Shown: positions 1-11,149 of the stretch, in pieces
Layout of the letters: the number at the start of each line of letters is the position of its first letter
Position numbering within the stretch: the stretch's first letter is position 1
Assembly (NCBI GenBank): GCA_035048495.1
Contig: CM068541.1
Location: 13,523,929 to 13,587,928 of the forward strand
Reading direction: 5' to 3'
Length of the DNA stretch: 64,000 nt
Source: Euptelea pleiosperma
Lineage: Eukaryota > Streptophyta > Magnoliopsida > Ranunculales > Eupteleaceae
Program-made: the position numbers and the translations under genes
Notes under the pieces: model-generated
Seen by the model: only the letters and a program-made list of their open reading frames with translations
What the model was told of the DNA's origin: nothing
Database searches by the model: none

Positions 1-67
1 ATCTGTATGTTTTGATTTTCCTTTTCTCCATTCCAATATAAAACTAGTTCCATTTAACCAGAATTCG

Positions 68-93
68 AATTTCAGGACACTCGTCCTGAAATT
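68..93. other. Hairpin at the site of a lost LRR exon in RLK copy 1
   Basis: Perfect 11-bp inverted repeat (68-78 and 83-93) with a 4-nt loop, starting at the expected splice acceptor AATTTCAG. In copy 2 the same intron pair flanks a full 72-nt LRR exon (40585-40656). In copy 1 the acceptor is followed by its own reverse complement and then intron sequence. The exon is absent from this place. Confidence 0.7.
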
Positions 94-292
94 TTCGTTT
101 GTTTTTGGGATTTTTCGCTTTTGGGTTTTCACAGCATTGGCAAATTTTTGAAGAATTTTAGCATATTTTGATTGATTGTTTCATTGTTTTGGGGATTTTT
201 GGCTTCTGGGTTTTCATCTAATTTGCGCATTTTTGAAGATTTTTAGCACATTGCGATTGATTGTTTCGTTATCTGATTTTGATTGGTTGTAG

Positions 293-1059
293 TCTCATTT
301 CTTCGAACAATTTCACTGGAGAGTTGCCAGAGACGCTTTCAAAGCTGGTGAACCTACGGGACTTGTAAAAATATTTATAACCCCTTTCTCCATTTTTTTT
401 TCCTTTTATTTTTCTTTATAAAATATAAAATTTCTTCTACTATCCATAGTTAAAATTGCTATATTTTTTTGTTGTGCAGTCAAATAAGCGATAACCAATT
501 TTCTGGGAAGATACCCAATTTTATTCAGAACTTGACACAACTTGAAAGATTGTAAGATTTTCATTCTTCTGAGTTCTTGAGTCTCGTTTAAAGGCGGATG
601 TCTCCTAAATGTAATCCATTATCACTTATTTCCGAACAGAAATATACAAGCAAGTGGCTTCGAAGGGCCAATTCCGTCTGGCATTTTTCAATTGCAAAAA
701 TTAACTGACTTGTGAGTAAAGCCTTCTTATTTCATATTTTTGCCAAGTTGAATCTTTGTGATTTTTACTTTAATTTTTTTTGAGAGGTCTGTAACTATGG
801 AATTATGCTTGATTATATCTCTACATGCAGGAGGATTAGTGACCTCAATGGACCAGAATCAATCTTTCCACTGTTGGGCCCCACGAGTGACTTGAAGATA
901 CTGTGAGTTGAATGCTTATGTATGTCTGGAATTTTGACCAATCATTCTAACATCGTTGAAATGACAAAATTTGACTCTATCTTGTAGGATATTGAGGAGC
1001 TGTAATATTTCTGATAAGCTTCCTAGAGATCTTGGGGCAATGACGAAACTGAAAACCTT
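293..1059 (+). CDS. Five LRR exons of RLK copy 1
   Basis: Five consecutive 72-nt exons (293-364, 480-551, 640-711, 831-902, 988-1059), each split at the same codon position (1 nt, 23 codons, 2 nt). They read as plant extracellular LRRs, for example SSNNFTGELPETLSKL, SDNQFSGKIPNFIQNL and QASGFEGPIPSGIFQL. The next two repeats are degenerate (SDLNGPESIFPLL, then RSCNISDKLPRDLGAM), as is usual in this subfamily. Each aligns exon for exon with copy 2 at 40836-41632. Because every exon is one whole repeat in the same phase, loss or gain of an exon keeps the reading frame. Confidence 0.9.
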
Positions 1060-1599
1060 GTAATGTTTAGATTTCCTTTTGCATTCTTTCAGATAGTATA
1101 ATCATCTCTGTTACTAGATGTTTTACTTCATATCTAGTTCTCAATCACATGTCCTATATGTTTGGTAGTTTTTCTTTAGAAGTTTATTCTCGTATTTTTA
1201 CTTCAAAGGCTTTCATATTACAACCAATTTGAGTTTAGATTGTACATTTAAAATGTTTTGAAAATTTTAGGATACTCTATTTCATACTTTCATTATATAA
1301 AATACTTGGAAAAAAGTTTAAAACACGATCAATTTGATATTTAATTAGTGTTAATCAAAATTACTCTCATGCCATGTTACATATAATGAGCAAGGGATTT
1401 AAAAGAAGGCAACAATCATTTATGAAAAAAAATTGGTTAATAATCCAAGACTAGAACAATGGGAGATAAAATATGTGCATAGTCTAGCTCACTATGTGGG
1501 TGCAAGGTCATTATATTATGGTGGTGGTATTAGTAGTATCATATTGTTTCTTTTCTGTCCTTAGATTATCATTGGCTCTTACAAGACCTGGCGATTCAC

Positions 1600-3893
1600 T
1601 AGAAATGAAGAAAAATTAGGAAGACATAAAATTGCGTACAAGGAAGTAAAGAAAGTGGTAAATGAAGCTAAACATATAACATATGATGATCTATACATTA
1701 AGTTAGAGATAAGAGAGCGAGAGCAAGATAGCTACAAACTTGTACGAATAAGAGAGAAAAACTTGAGACCTAGATCATGTATCAAGTTAGTTGCATTAAG
1801 AGAGTCTACCAGAGAGTCTTAGTGAAAGATAAAGAAATTAAGGAAGGTTGAAGATTTATTTCAAAAAAAAATATTAAATATTATTGGGGACTTAGGTTTA
1901 AATGGAGATATTAGGGAGAATAGGGAGCACGGATACTTTCGCAGAATTAGGGTATTAGAGGTCAAAGCAACTTTAGTGAAGATGAAGACAAGTAGGGCCT
2001 TAGAACTAGATTGAATTTTAATAAAGGTGGTGGTTTTTTTTTTTCTTTGTTTTTTTTTTTTTGATAAGTGTAAACTTTATTCAGAAACGAAAACTAAGAT
2101 TACAACACCACATTTGAAGAGGTCAAGATGACCTCAAAAGCCAGGGAGAGCCCGGAGAAAAACAAGACTCCAAAAAGCTGCTCCAGAGAGAGCAACAACC
2201 ATCAATCCCTAGAACAGAGAAGGTCCATGTGGAAAACAAAATCCTCAAAATAAAGACCCCTAAAGTAGGAGCATCACCGTGCACAGGGTGATGCTCCTGC
2301 ATTAGGACCGCACTTCCATGCTTCCAACTTGGGCTCTTTAGAATCACAATTCTAAGTTGACAGAAACCCAAACTTGTTTGAGAGAAACTCTTGATTCACT
2401 AAACAAATAACATTTAATAGGAAATTTCAGAAACAAGGCTCAATGATTCTCATATTTTGTGAAGAGCTTAAGAAGTTATAAGATAATGTGTTCTGCCACA
2501 AAAATAACGTTATAAACTTCAAATAGAATTTATCAACTACTAGTTTATCAAATTATTTGGATCTATGACAAATAATATGTATACATATATATATATTGGA
2601 CAAACACTTTCCAAGAATTCCAAACTCTAGGGCTTCCTTATAACACCTGCTTCCTCACTCGTACACTGCCCCATTTTTTGCAATTAAGGTAATAATCCAT
2701 GGGAATTGTCTTGGTTTACTAAGTTGTTCAATAATATTTTGAAGATATCAAGAAAAGGTAGGATAACAAAGTTGTACAATTGGTTTTATGCTGGAGAAGT
2801 TAACCATCGAGGTAATCTTTTTACTTAGATAAATGATGGAAAAGTTTAGAGAAACGAAGAAGAATCTCTCTATATTTTTTTATTTATTTAGAAAAAATAT
2901 ACGATAAACTTCCTTAAGAATTAATTTAGGGGGAATTGGGAAAGAAAATAGTTCCATATAGATATATTGACATTATCAAAGAAGAGACTGGTGGGGAAAA
3001 AATGGGGGTAAATAAGTGAGATTCTAGTTACAATGGATTTACACCAATTACCAACTCTGAGTCCATGTCATTTTGCTTTAATTAAAGATGAATTAATTGC
3101 TCATATCCAAGAGGGGGTTGGCTCCTAGTTGAAAGGACTGGAGAAGGTAAACGGTAAACTAGAACTTTGAAGGAACGCTTTAATGTTCAAGGGTTTTAAA
3201 TAATTTGGAATCAAGATAGGATATATGGAATTCAACTTTAGTAAGGACGAACATAGAGATGATTTGCAATTAAAATCGATAACCAAGAGATATCCCAAAA
3301 CAACCATTTTCAATATCTTGGTTCTATTATCCATATGGAGGGAGAGATTGAGGAGGACATTGCCTATAGAATTAGAGATAGGTGGCCAAAGTGGAGATGT
3401 GGTCTTGAAGTGCTATGTGATCGATGTGTACTAATCAAACTAAAAGGAAATTATATAAGACGACATTAAGATCGGCTATATTTTATGTAACAGATGTTAG
3501 GCAATAAAAAGAACAACATGTTCATAGAATGACTGTATCCAAGATGAGGATGTTGAGATGGATGACTGGAGAGATTAGTAAAGACAAAATAAGAAATGAA
3601 CACAGTTGTTAAAATATAGGTGTAGCCCTAATGGGTGACAGAATAAGGGAGAGTGGACTGAGGTGATTTGGTCATGTACAATGAAGACTGATGATAACAC
3701 CAGTGAGGAGGAATATGCAAATTGAAGGTTCTAGAAGGGCGATGGAAAGGTTAAAAAGGATGTGGATTAAGGTTTTAAGAAACTTTCCTCAATGGAAACA
3801 GATGGCTTTATACAAAATGGAATAGTGGAATAAGATTAGTGTAGCCGACCCTGGCCCATATAGTTGGGATAACACTTATGATGATGATAACAT
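1600..3893 (+). mobile_element. Degenerate L1-type LINE (ORF2 remnants) in intron of RLK copy 1
   Basis: Broken stretches in several frames resemble a common plant non-LTR reverse transcriptase. The part near 1610-1850 matches the basic region before the RT (KIREKNLRPRSCIKL-like). Near 2735-2860 there is an RT stretch with the FMLEKL..LIKMMEKF type of sequence. Near 3220-3560 there are MEFNFS and later a MRMLRWM-type block. The 3' end near 3850-3893 reads GCCGACCCTGGCCCATATAG then TTGGGATAAC and ends in TGATGATGAT, as in this LINE class. There are many stops and no long ORF. The related remnant in copy 2 lies at about 42290-43030. Confidence 0.65.
2027..2390 (-). mobile_element. Short retroposed insert inside the LINE remnant
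   Basis: This block interrupts the LINE-related sequence that is continuous in copy 2 (about 42650-42700). It begins with a T-rich tract (2032-2062), which would be a poly(A) tail if the insert lies on the minus strand. The body has no ORF I recognise. The right boundary is approximate. Confidence 0.35.
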
Positions 3894-3899
3894 TATTCT

Positions 3900-5330
3900 T
3901 TGATCCCCTCTTGTATTTGCAGATATTACTAAGTGTAATTCTTATAGCTTTACATGTTTTAATAAGGCAATTATATACTAGTCGATCAAGGAAGTGAAGT
4001 TAGGCCTTTCAAACAATAATTCCTCTTTTCCGTTAATCCTTCTTCCTATGGTATCTAGGGCACAAAATTTGTCCATCATACACCGTTGTCATATACAATG
4101 AGACCAAGGACACTAAAAGCGGTGCCCCAGTTGTTAGGGAAAATACGTTATAAATATGGTGAAGCTTGCTTATATTGCTAATGGTCAAGTTGCTGAGAGT
4201 GCTTTTGAATTTCATATAAAGTACTACAAGACAAGTGGTTCTCAGTTGGTTTATCTCACAATGACTCAGCTAGCCATTTCAAAAGGTGTTCATATGGAGA
4301 GCCAGTTGTTTCAAATCCTTGTCGAATTTGTTGCACAGGATTCATTGATATATTTAAGGGACATTGGACTATGCTCTCTCCCATTCTTTTATTTTCCACT
4401 GGAATTGAGTTACTTTTCCAACTCCATTTGGTCAAGTTGTCTTGATTAACTTCCTTGGACTACCACTTCTCTCGCAAAAGTACTAGAAACTGGAGACAAT
4501 ATCCAAATCATCAATTACGGTAGAGTAGAATTAATTTTTTCAAAATCAGTTGACTTCATGGGATTTTGAATGATCCCAGTCTTCATATCATATCTCTGGC
4601 TTTGAATGTTGTGGATAATATTAACACCATATAGATTGCGACCTAACCTATTTATCATGAATGCCAACACATTGATGTGTATTGCAGTTTCTCTTTTTTC
4701 ATGAGAAGAATCTCGTAGAATTGGTTGAATTACCTCATATTTCATCTCATGATTAAATTGCTGACTTACAACTTTTCCGAGTCTTATTAGACAAAATTTT
4801 CTTCTTAAACAGATTGATGCTTATTGCTTCCCCATAATGTGTTGCATGAGAATATTGTATGATGGTGGAAACTACTTTCCTTATTATCATTATGTTCTTA
4901 CTTTACCTTATATTATTTGACAAAGAGATGAGTTCGACCTTCCGGGCAGTATTTTTTCTCTCTTTTCCTTCTTAATTATCACTTGAACAGTTGAACTTCC
5001 TAGATTTGGATTAACCTCCTGACAATTAAAGTAAGTTTTCATCATAATTAATGGCAATTAAATGGTATACACTTGGAGATGATTACCATAAGAGAAATAA
5101 CTGAAGTCTTAGTTTCGATCCCTACCATAGGAGGAAAAAATAAGCATTGCACCAATAATTTATTTGAATTGTTCTTATTGTATATTTTGAGTTATTTTTG
5201 ATACATTTTATTATAAGTATTTTCCAATGATAAAAGCTCTTAGTAACTAAAATGGATGTATTGCACTGCACTTTCTTCTAGGACACAAGCCTTTTTTTTA
5301 ACTCTTTTGTTTTGCTATTTATCTTAGCAG
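3900..5330. other. Intron sequence of RLK copy 1 without a recognised gene
   Basis: AT-rich intron. Short ORFs such as the one at 4156-4449 have no family resemblance I can see. About 4575-5330 aligns by eye with the copy 2 intron at 48033-48825, so this stretch is the old intron sequence shared by the two genes. Confidence 0.5.
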
Positions 5331-6963
5331 AGACCTCAGCTTTAACAAGCTGACAGGAGAAATTCCAATTAGCTTTGATGGCTTGTCAGACGTAGATTTC
5401 ATGTAAGTGATTTTATTCTAGCTATAGTGTTTCTTAAAACTAGTTCCTATAATTACTATAACAAAGTTAGTATGGTATAAAACTGCTCAATCATACTAAG
5501 CAATGTTCCATTTGATTAGGTACTTAACTGGAAATTTGCTCACTGGATCTGTGCCCGATTGGATGCAGAAGACTGATGGTAGCATGTATGTTTTTTTTAT
5601 ATAAGTATGGTAGCACATATGTTTTTCCTGAATGCTTAATATTTTTTACTCATTAGTTGGGTCACTCATTTGGTATCACCCCAGTGGTATACATTGAGCG
5701 CTATTGTTTGGAACGTCTTATTATTTTTTTTTTTTGTCATTCCTTGACTCTTACCCTGCATATACTTCATTACTGATCAACTAGTCATGGTTGTTATTTT
5801 TAGTATAAGATTATCGTTTTAGTTAAGTAATGGAGGCTAATACTTACCTTTGAGATTAATAAGCTCTGGAAACCTCAATGTGTCTGTGAGATTGAAGCTT
5901 CAATCAATTAATAGACTGAAGGAGCTTAAGACTAGGAAAATGTTCAACCTCTGTTGTATGTCAACACTTGAGCTACGGGATTAATTTCGTGGTGCTTTCT
6001 TGATTTTTCAAGGTCTCCGAGTGAGTAGTTTTTCTTTCCAACTAATAGCAATTGGCTGAAACTTAATTCCCAATTTCCATTTTATCAACCTAAAAAAAGA
6101 AGAAAACAAAATTAAATAAATGAAAAACTAAGGTTCCTTCTTGATGAGTATGATACTTCGAGATATAAATATGTCATCCATGATCCATTTCATATCTTTT
6201 GTTAACTTGCAACATTATCCATACTAATGCTTGTATCAATCGGAAAAAAAATAAATAATTAGTGCTTGCTCAAAGTAGTCTATAACAATTGCAAATGAAA
6301 GTCATGCTCTTGAATATGTGTTGTAGGGCTATTAAAATATAGTTTTCTCACAAAGAAAATTAATTTCAGCAAAACTTGCCAAAAATTTACTTTAGAACAC
6401 TTGGGACTTAAGGGAAGAAGTTGGTATTATCTATTATGTTATGCACTTTTCTTCCAAAAGTATCATAAGCTATATCTTGTGATTATAAATTATTGTGTTT
6501 CCTATAATTCGAGAAGATGATATCTCAAATTTTAATGTTGGCATACAGTGATCTTTCCTACAACAACTTTACATTGGAAATGTCAGGCGAACCTGTTTGT
6601 GAACTACAGAATCTGTAAGAATACATTTGTTTTTCGGCCTTTTTGTATTTTTCAGCATCACATCATCAATTATCTTCTACTATTATACTTTTCATTGTGT
6701 AACTTTTCCCTCAGGAACTTATTCCAGACCTCTTCTTCGGGGAACAACTCGTAAGTTTCAATTTTTTTATTTCCTTTTTGTTCAAATTCTATCACAAGCT
6801 TTCAAGATAATCACAATGCTTGTGAACATCTACTTTAGTTAATTTTGAAGTACAGAAAAATGCATCTCATCATGATCTTGTTATGATGCTGACATGCTCT
6901 TGACCTCGTATTAATTTAGAAACGAAGACATTCCATGCTTGAACATCTTTCCTTGTCGACAGA
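5331..6963 (+). CDS. Last LRR and LRR-malectin linker exons of RLK copy 1
   Basis: Exons 5331-5402, 5520-5585, 6549-6614, 6715-6750 and 6920-6963. They encode the final LRRs (SFNKLTGEIPISFDGL, then LTGNLLTGSVPDWMQ), the conserved block IDLSYNNFT, a short linker, and a Cys pair (PCLNIFPC) just before the malectin-like domain. The donor after 5585 is set by phase: AT from this exon plus T from the next gives the Ile of IDLSYNNFT. The large intron 1060-5330 holds LINE debris. Confidence 0.82.
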
Positions 6964-7130
6964 GTAAGTCCACTGTTTTGGAATTAGAACATGAGATATT
7001 GCATTGGGATCTTTCATTTTGTTTATTTTTTTCAGGGTATTAGTATTTTATTTCTCCTTAGTATTATACTTTCTATTTGTTTTCCTTATGATTATATCCA
7101 CTGAAAAACTGATTGTTGCTTTTATGCTAG

Positions 7131-7801
7131 GTTGGTATTCTTTCCATATAAATTGTGGTGGAGAAGAAGTAAATGTTACTGAAAATACCACTTATGGAGA
7201 AGAAACGTTTAAATATGAAGAAGATAAAGACCGAGATGGTGCTTCAAATTTTAATTTAGGTCCTAAAAAAAATTGGGGATTTAGCAGCACTGGTCACTTC
7301 ATCGACAATGACCAGAATAGCTATATTGCAAATCCACCTCCATACGATCTCTCTATGAAGAACTCTCCATTATACAAGAATGCATGACTTTCTCCCCTCT
7401 CACTAACTTATTATGGATTTTGTTTGGCAAGTGGAAGTTATACTGTGAACCTCCACTTTGCGGAGATTATGCTTGCAGAAGGCAAAAACTATAGTAGCCT
7501 TAGGAGGCGCATATTTGATGTTTATATTCAGGTAATTAATCAAATTATTGGCATATGTTTTCCTTAGTTTATAGAAAAAGGTTTAATCAGATTAGTTTAT
7601 TGCAGGGAAAACTGATGCTGGAGGATTTCAATATCGAAGATGCAGCAGGTGGGGTTGGTAAGGAAGTCATAAAAAAATTTAATGCTACTGTGACAAATGG
7701 CACTTTGGAGATCCGATTCTATTGGGCTGGAAAAGGGATGACTGGCATCACTCTTAATGGAACCTACGGTCCTCTTATATCAGCTATTTCTGTGGTTTCT
7801 T
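7131..7801 (+). CDS. Malectin-like domain exons of RLK copy 1, with premature stop
   Basis: Exons 7131-7531 and 7606-7801. The domain opens with WYSFHINCGGEEV and continues through SPLSLTYYGFCL, YTVNLHFAEI and FDVYIQ to a C-terminal part with LEIRFYWAGKG. These are hallmark motifs of the malectin-like domain in LRR VIII-2 kinases, thought to bind a carbohydrate or help in ligand perception at the cell surface. At 7385-7387 the frame reads TGA between LYKNA and LSPLSL, where relatives have Arg. A CGA to TGA transition explains it. The frame is otherwise open to 7801, so a single base separates this exon from a functional one. Confidence 0.85.
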
Positions 7802-8157
7802 GTAAGTATATGTCTTTTATGAATATCTTCTCCTTTGTTATCTTCTTTACATTATGGCTCATGTAAAATGATCCTTAGTTCACCTTGACTGATATTAGTC
7901 CTATGCAGCGATACCTACATTAGAACTTTCTTGTTGCTGAATGATTAGATTCAAGTTGGACTTTTATTTTCTTTGACAAATTCAGAGATTTAAAAAAAGA
8001 AAAAAAAAAACTGATTTTTCTGGTTAGAACCAGTCAAACTTAGATGGATTTGGATAATCTGTTTTGAGTCAGCCAAGTTGATCGTATTCCAAGAATTTCG
8101 ATTTACCTCTATGCTATTTAGTCAGTCTAGGTATGCATCATGCATTCTTTCAGCAAC

Positions 8158-8675
8158 TAATGCTTTCAAACATGGAAGTGCGAGGCGAGGTGCTTCAATG
8201 GCCTAAAGTGTGAGCAATAAGCCTCAAGGCATGGGGTGTTCACCTTAGAAGCATGGCTTTCTAAATAAATACTAAAAATAAATAAATTAATAAAGATAAA
8301 TTCATAGATAAGAAAAATGTAGGAAAAATTAATACTAATATATCATATAGGGGGAAGGAGAATTTTTTGTCCTGTTTATGTAACTTAGAACTTCTTACTA
8401 TTATTCAACGAAGGGTTCAGAGGAAAAAAGAGGAATTAAATTGAATTGTTTAAGGTATTGCAACCTATACTTGCCCCTACCAGCATATGCACGTGTGGCA
8501 CAGGTCTCTGATATGATGCATTAAAAAAGTGCAAAGGTGTGTGGCGTAAACCTTTTTAAAGCCTAAGTGAACGAGGTGTATGCCTCACAACTTTAATTCT
8601 TTTTTAATAAGCCTTGGGGACTTTTGGGGAAGCTTTTCCCCAAGGCGTAAGCCTCAAACACCTTTTAAAACATTG
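8158..8675. mobile_element. hAT-like non-autonomous element in intron of RLK copy 1
   Basis: Flanked by a perfect 8-bp target duplication TCAGCAAC (8150-8157 and 8676-8683), the hAT hallmark. Ends are TAATGCTTTCAAA and, on the other strand, CAATGTTTTAAAA. The interior is palindromic, with motifs such as GCCTCAAGGC and GTAAGCCTCA. It has no transposase. Confidence 0.75.
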
Positions 8676-8737
8676 TCAGCAACCATCCTAATAATGCCAT
8701 TTGATTAACATGTCTAGTTTGTCTTGTTTATTCACAG

Positions 8738-11149
8738 ATTCCAAGCCTCCTCGTCCTTCTTCAGAAGGTGGAAAGAAGATATCTGTAGTCCTCGTGGTTG
8801 GAATTGTGTTTTCAGTATTATGCCTTATCATCATGGTTTGCGGTATCCTTCGGTGGAAAGGCTGTTTGGGAAGAAAAAACACAAGGTGCCAAGGTAGGAG
8901 GAAACCAAATACACAAATCCTAGCAAAAAGTGAAAAGAAAAACTTGATCATGCGTGATAGAAAAAAAAAATCCATGCATGTTTGCCACAAAGAAATAAAT
9001 TGGTATCTTAAGATTTAACTGTTGTATAAGTTATCTTGTTGAACAGATCTGAGAGGTCTAGACCTACAAACTGGTTCCTTTACATTAAGGCAAATTAAAG
9101 CTGCCACGAACAACTTTAATGCTACAAACAAGATTGGAGAAGGTGGTTTTGGATCTGTTTACAGGGTATTTCTACATGAGAACCTGTTGTCTTGATCTTT
9201 CACATTCCAGCCACATTTATACATTCTCTGTTATTAAGTCATGCACCTGAAACTTTACATTATTACATCAATACAGGGCCAATTATCAGATGGTACCCTT
9301 ATTGCAGTGAAACAGCTTTCTTCCAAATCAACGCAAGGAAATCGGGAATTTGTAAATGAGATAGGCATGGTATCTGCTCTGCAGCACCCGAATCTTGTAA
9401 AGCTTTATGGTTGTTGCATCGAAGGAAATCAATTATTACTAGTATATGAATACATGGAAAATAACTGCCTTGCTCGGGCTTTGTTTGGTAAGTTCATCAT
9501 CATTTATCCACGATAGTTGGTACTTGGTATTGGTACAGGGACATTTATAGTGTGCAAAATAACAATTTATCCCCCTAATTTTGTTGTTTGATTTATAGGT
9601 CCCGAAGAACAACTGAAACTGGACTGGCCGACTAGGCACAAGGTCTGTGTTGGCATAGCAAGAGGTCTCGCTTATCTCCATGAGGAATCAAGACTGAAGA
9701 TTGTTCACAGAGACATCAAAGCTACTAATGTACTGCTTGATAAGGATCTTAACCCTAAGATATCTGACTTTGGTTTGGCTAAGCTTGACGAAGAGGGGAA
9801 CACCCACATCAGTACTCGAATAGCTGGAACTATGTGAGTTACTATTGTCTACATTCCTCCTTCCAAACCATCATTTTTCGCTTATAGTATTGTCCAAATG
9901 TCAAAACAGAAAACTTGTTTTGTTCACTTTCCAATTCAAGAATTTTAATCCTTTATGTAACTTCAAGGCTCTTGATCTCTTCTAAATCATCTAAATCATA
10001 AACAATCTTTCCATCGAAGTAAGCATAACAGTTTAACCGTTGCTGGTTAATAGTACAAATTTGCACTTTTGAAAAAAATTGTAGGTTCATCTTAAAATTA
10101 TGGCTAATGGTATAAGCATTCCTACTAGATCTGTCATGATTTGGTATGATCTCATAACTAGAAAATCATAAAACATGATAATTTTGATCTTGCAGTGGAT
10201 ACATGGCACCGGAATATGCAATGCGGGGTTACCTGACTGACAAAGCAGATGTTTACAGCTTTGGAGTAGTCGCCTTGGAAATTGTTAGTGGCAAGAGCAA
10301 CATGAGTTACAGATGGAAGGAGTGTGTTTATCTTCTGGATTGGGTAATTCAAATCTCCGACCATCTTGTATCACTAATAGTTTGTTTGTTGCTTATTTGA
10401 TTCATTGGAGAATCAAGGATGAAAATGACTTTTTCATGATTACTATGATGTGCAGATGTGCAAAACTTTGACCATTTTCTTAATTGGTGTTTGCATTTTT
10501 ATGTGTGGATCTCTCAGGCATTCATTTTGCAAGAAAGAGGAAGTTTAATGGAGCTAGTGGACCCAAAATTGGGATCGGAATTCAATGAGGAAGAGGTGAT
10601 GGGGATGATTAATGTTGCTTTGCTATGCACTAATGCATCTCCGACACTTAGACCTACCATGTCTACAGTGGTGAGCATGCTCGAAGGTCGCACTTGCATT
10701 CAGGACGTTGTTTCGCATCTAAGTATCTCTGGTGATGATTTGAGGTTTGAGGTCACCGATAATGCGGCTTTGCTATGCAATAATATATCTCCTACACTTA
10801 GACCTACCATGTCTACTGCAGTGAGCATTCTCGAAGGTCGCAATGGTGTTCAGGACTTTGTTTTGCATCTGAATATCTCTGGTGATGATTTGAGGTTTAA
10901 GGTTACCAAGAACCATTATGAAGAGAACCAAGATCAGAGCATGAACCAAAGCCAGACCAGACTATGTCAATAACATCTGAAATGAACCAGTCTTCCACAT
11001 CTGCCTATGATCTCTACCCATTCAATTTCAATTCCCAAAGGCAGACCCAGACTATGCTAATGAGATCTGCAATGAACCAGTCATCCACGTCCGCCTATGA
11101 TCTCTATCCAATCAATTTTGATTCCCAGTATTGGAATAGCAGAGACTAG
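8738..11149 (+). CDS. Transmembrane segment, Ser/Thr kinase domain and C-tail of RLK copy 1
   Basis: Exons 8738-8893 (hydrophobic helix [20 protein letters not shown], then basic [10 protein letters not shown]), 9047-9165, 9277-9487, 9599-9833, 10196-10343 and 10518-11149. Kinase motifs in order: glycine loop [10 protein letters not shown], catalytic Lys in IAVKQL, HRD loop [14 protein letters not shown] (RD-type), DFG in ISDFGLAKL, and activation-segment end [13 protein letters not shown]. All catalytic residues are present, so the kinase itself looks intact. After SMLEGR the sequence is unusual: a 150-nt in-frame tandem duplication (about 10611-10910) repeats the last kinase helix and following tail. 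Then a tail module of about 90 nt is duplicated (10953 and 11042). A missing C in the first module, near 10957, puts a stop at 10971-10973. The second tail module reads on to TAG at 11147-11149 in the other frame. Confidence 0.87.

Larger units (their letters stand above)
1..11149 (+). pseudogene. LRR VIII-2 malectin-type receptor-like Ser/Thr kinase, copy 1 (5' end outside window; disrupted)
   Basis: Plasma-membrane receptor kinase of the plant LRR VIII-2 group (At1g53430/At1g07650-like): extracellular LRRs, a malectin-like domain, one transmembrane helix and a cytosolic kinase. Exons placed by eye: ..4, 293-364, 480-551, 640-711, 831-902, 988-1059, 5331-5402, 5520-5585, 6549-6614, 6715-6750, 6920-6963, 7131-7531, 7606-7801, 8738-8893, 9047-9165, 9277-9487, 9599-9833, 10196-10343, 10518-11149. 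All introns are GT-AG and the phases agree. Most LRR exons are exactly 72 nt, one 24-residue repeat each. Damage: TGA at 7385-7387 where the family has Arg; a 1-nt deletion near 10957 that ends the frame at 10973 rather than 11149; and one LRR exon missing between positions 5 and 292. It may be a recent pseudogene, or it may give a truncated secreted ectodomain. Copy 2 lies downstream on the same strand. Confidence 0.85.

Noticed and set aside
4156..4449. 97-residue ORF in the intron of RLK copy 1
   Set aside because: No domain, no splice or start support, and it lies in intron sequence; likely chance.
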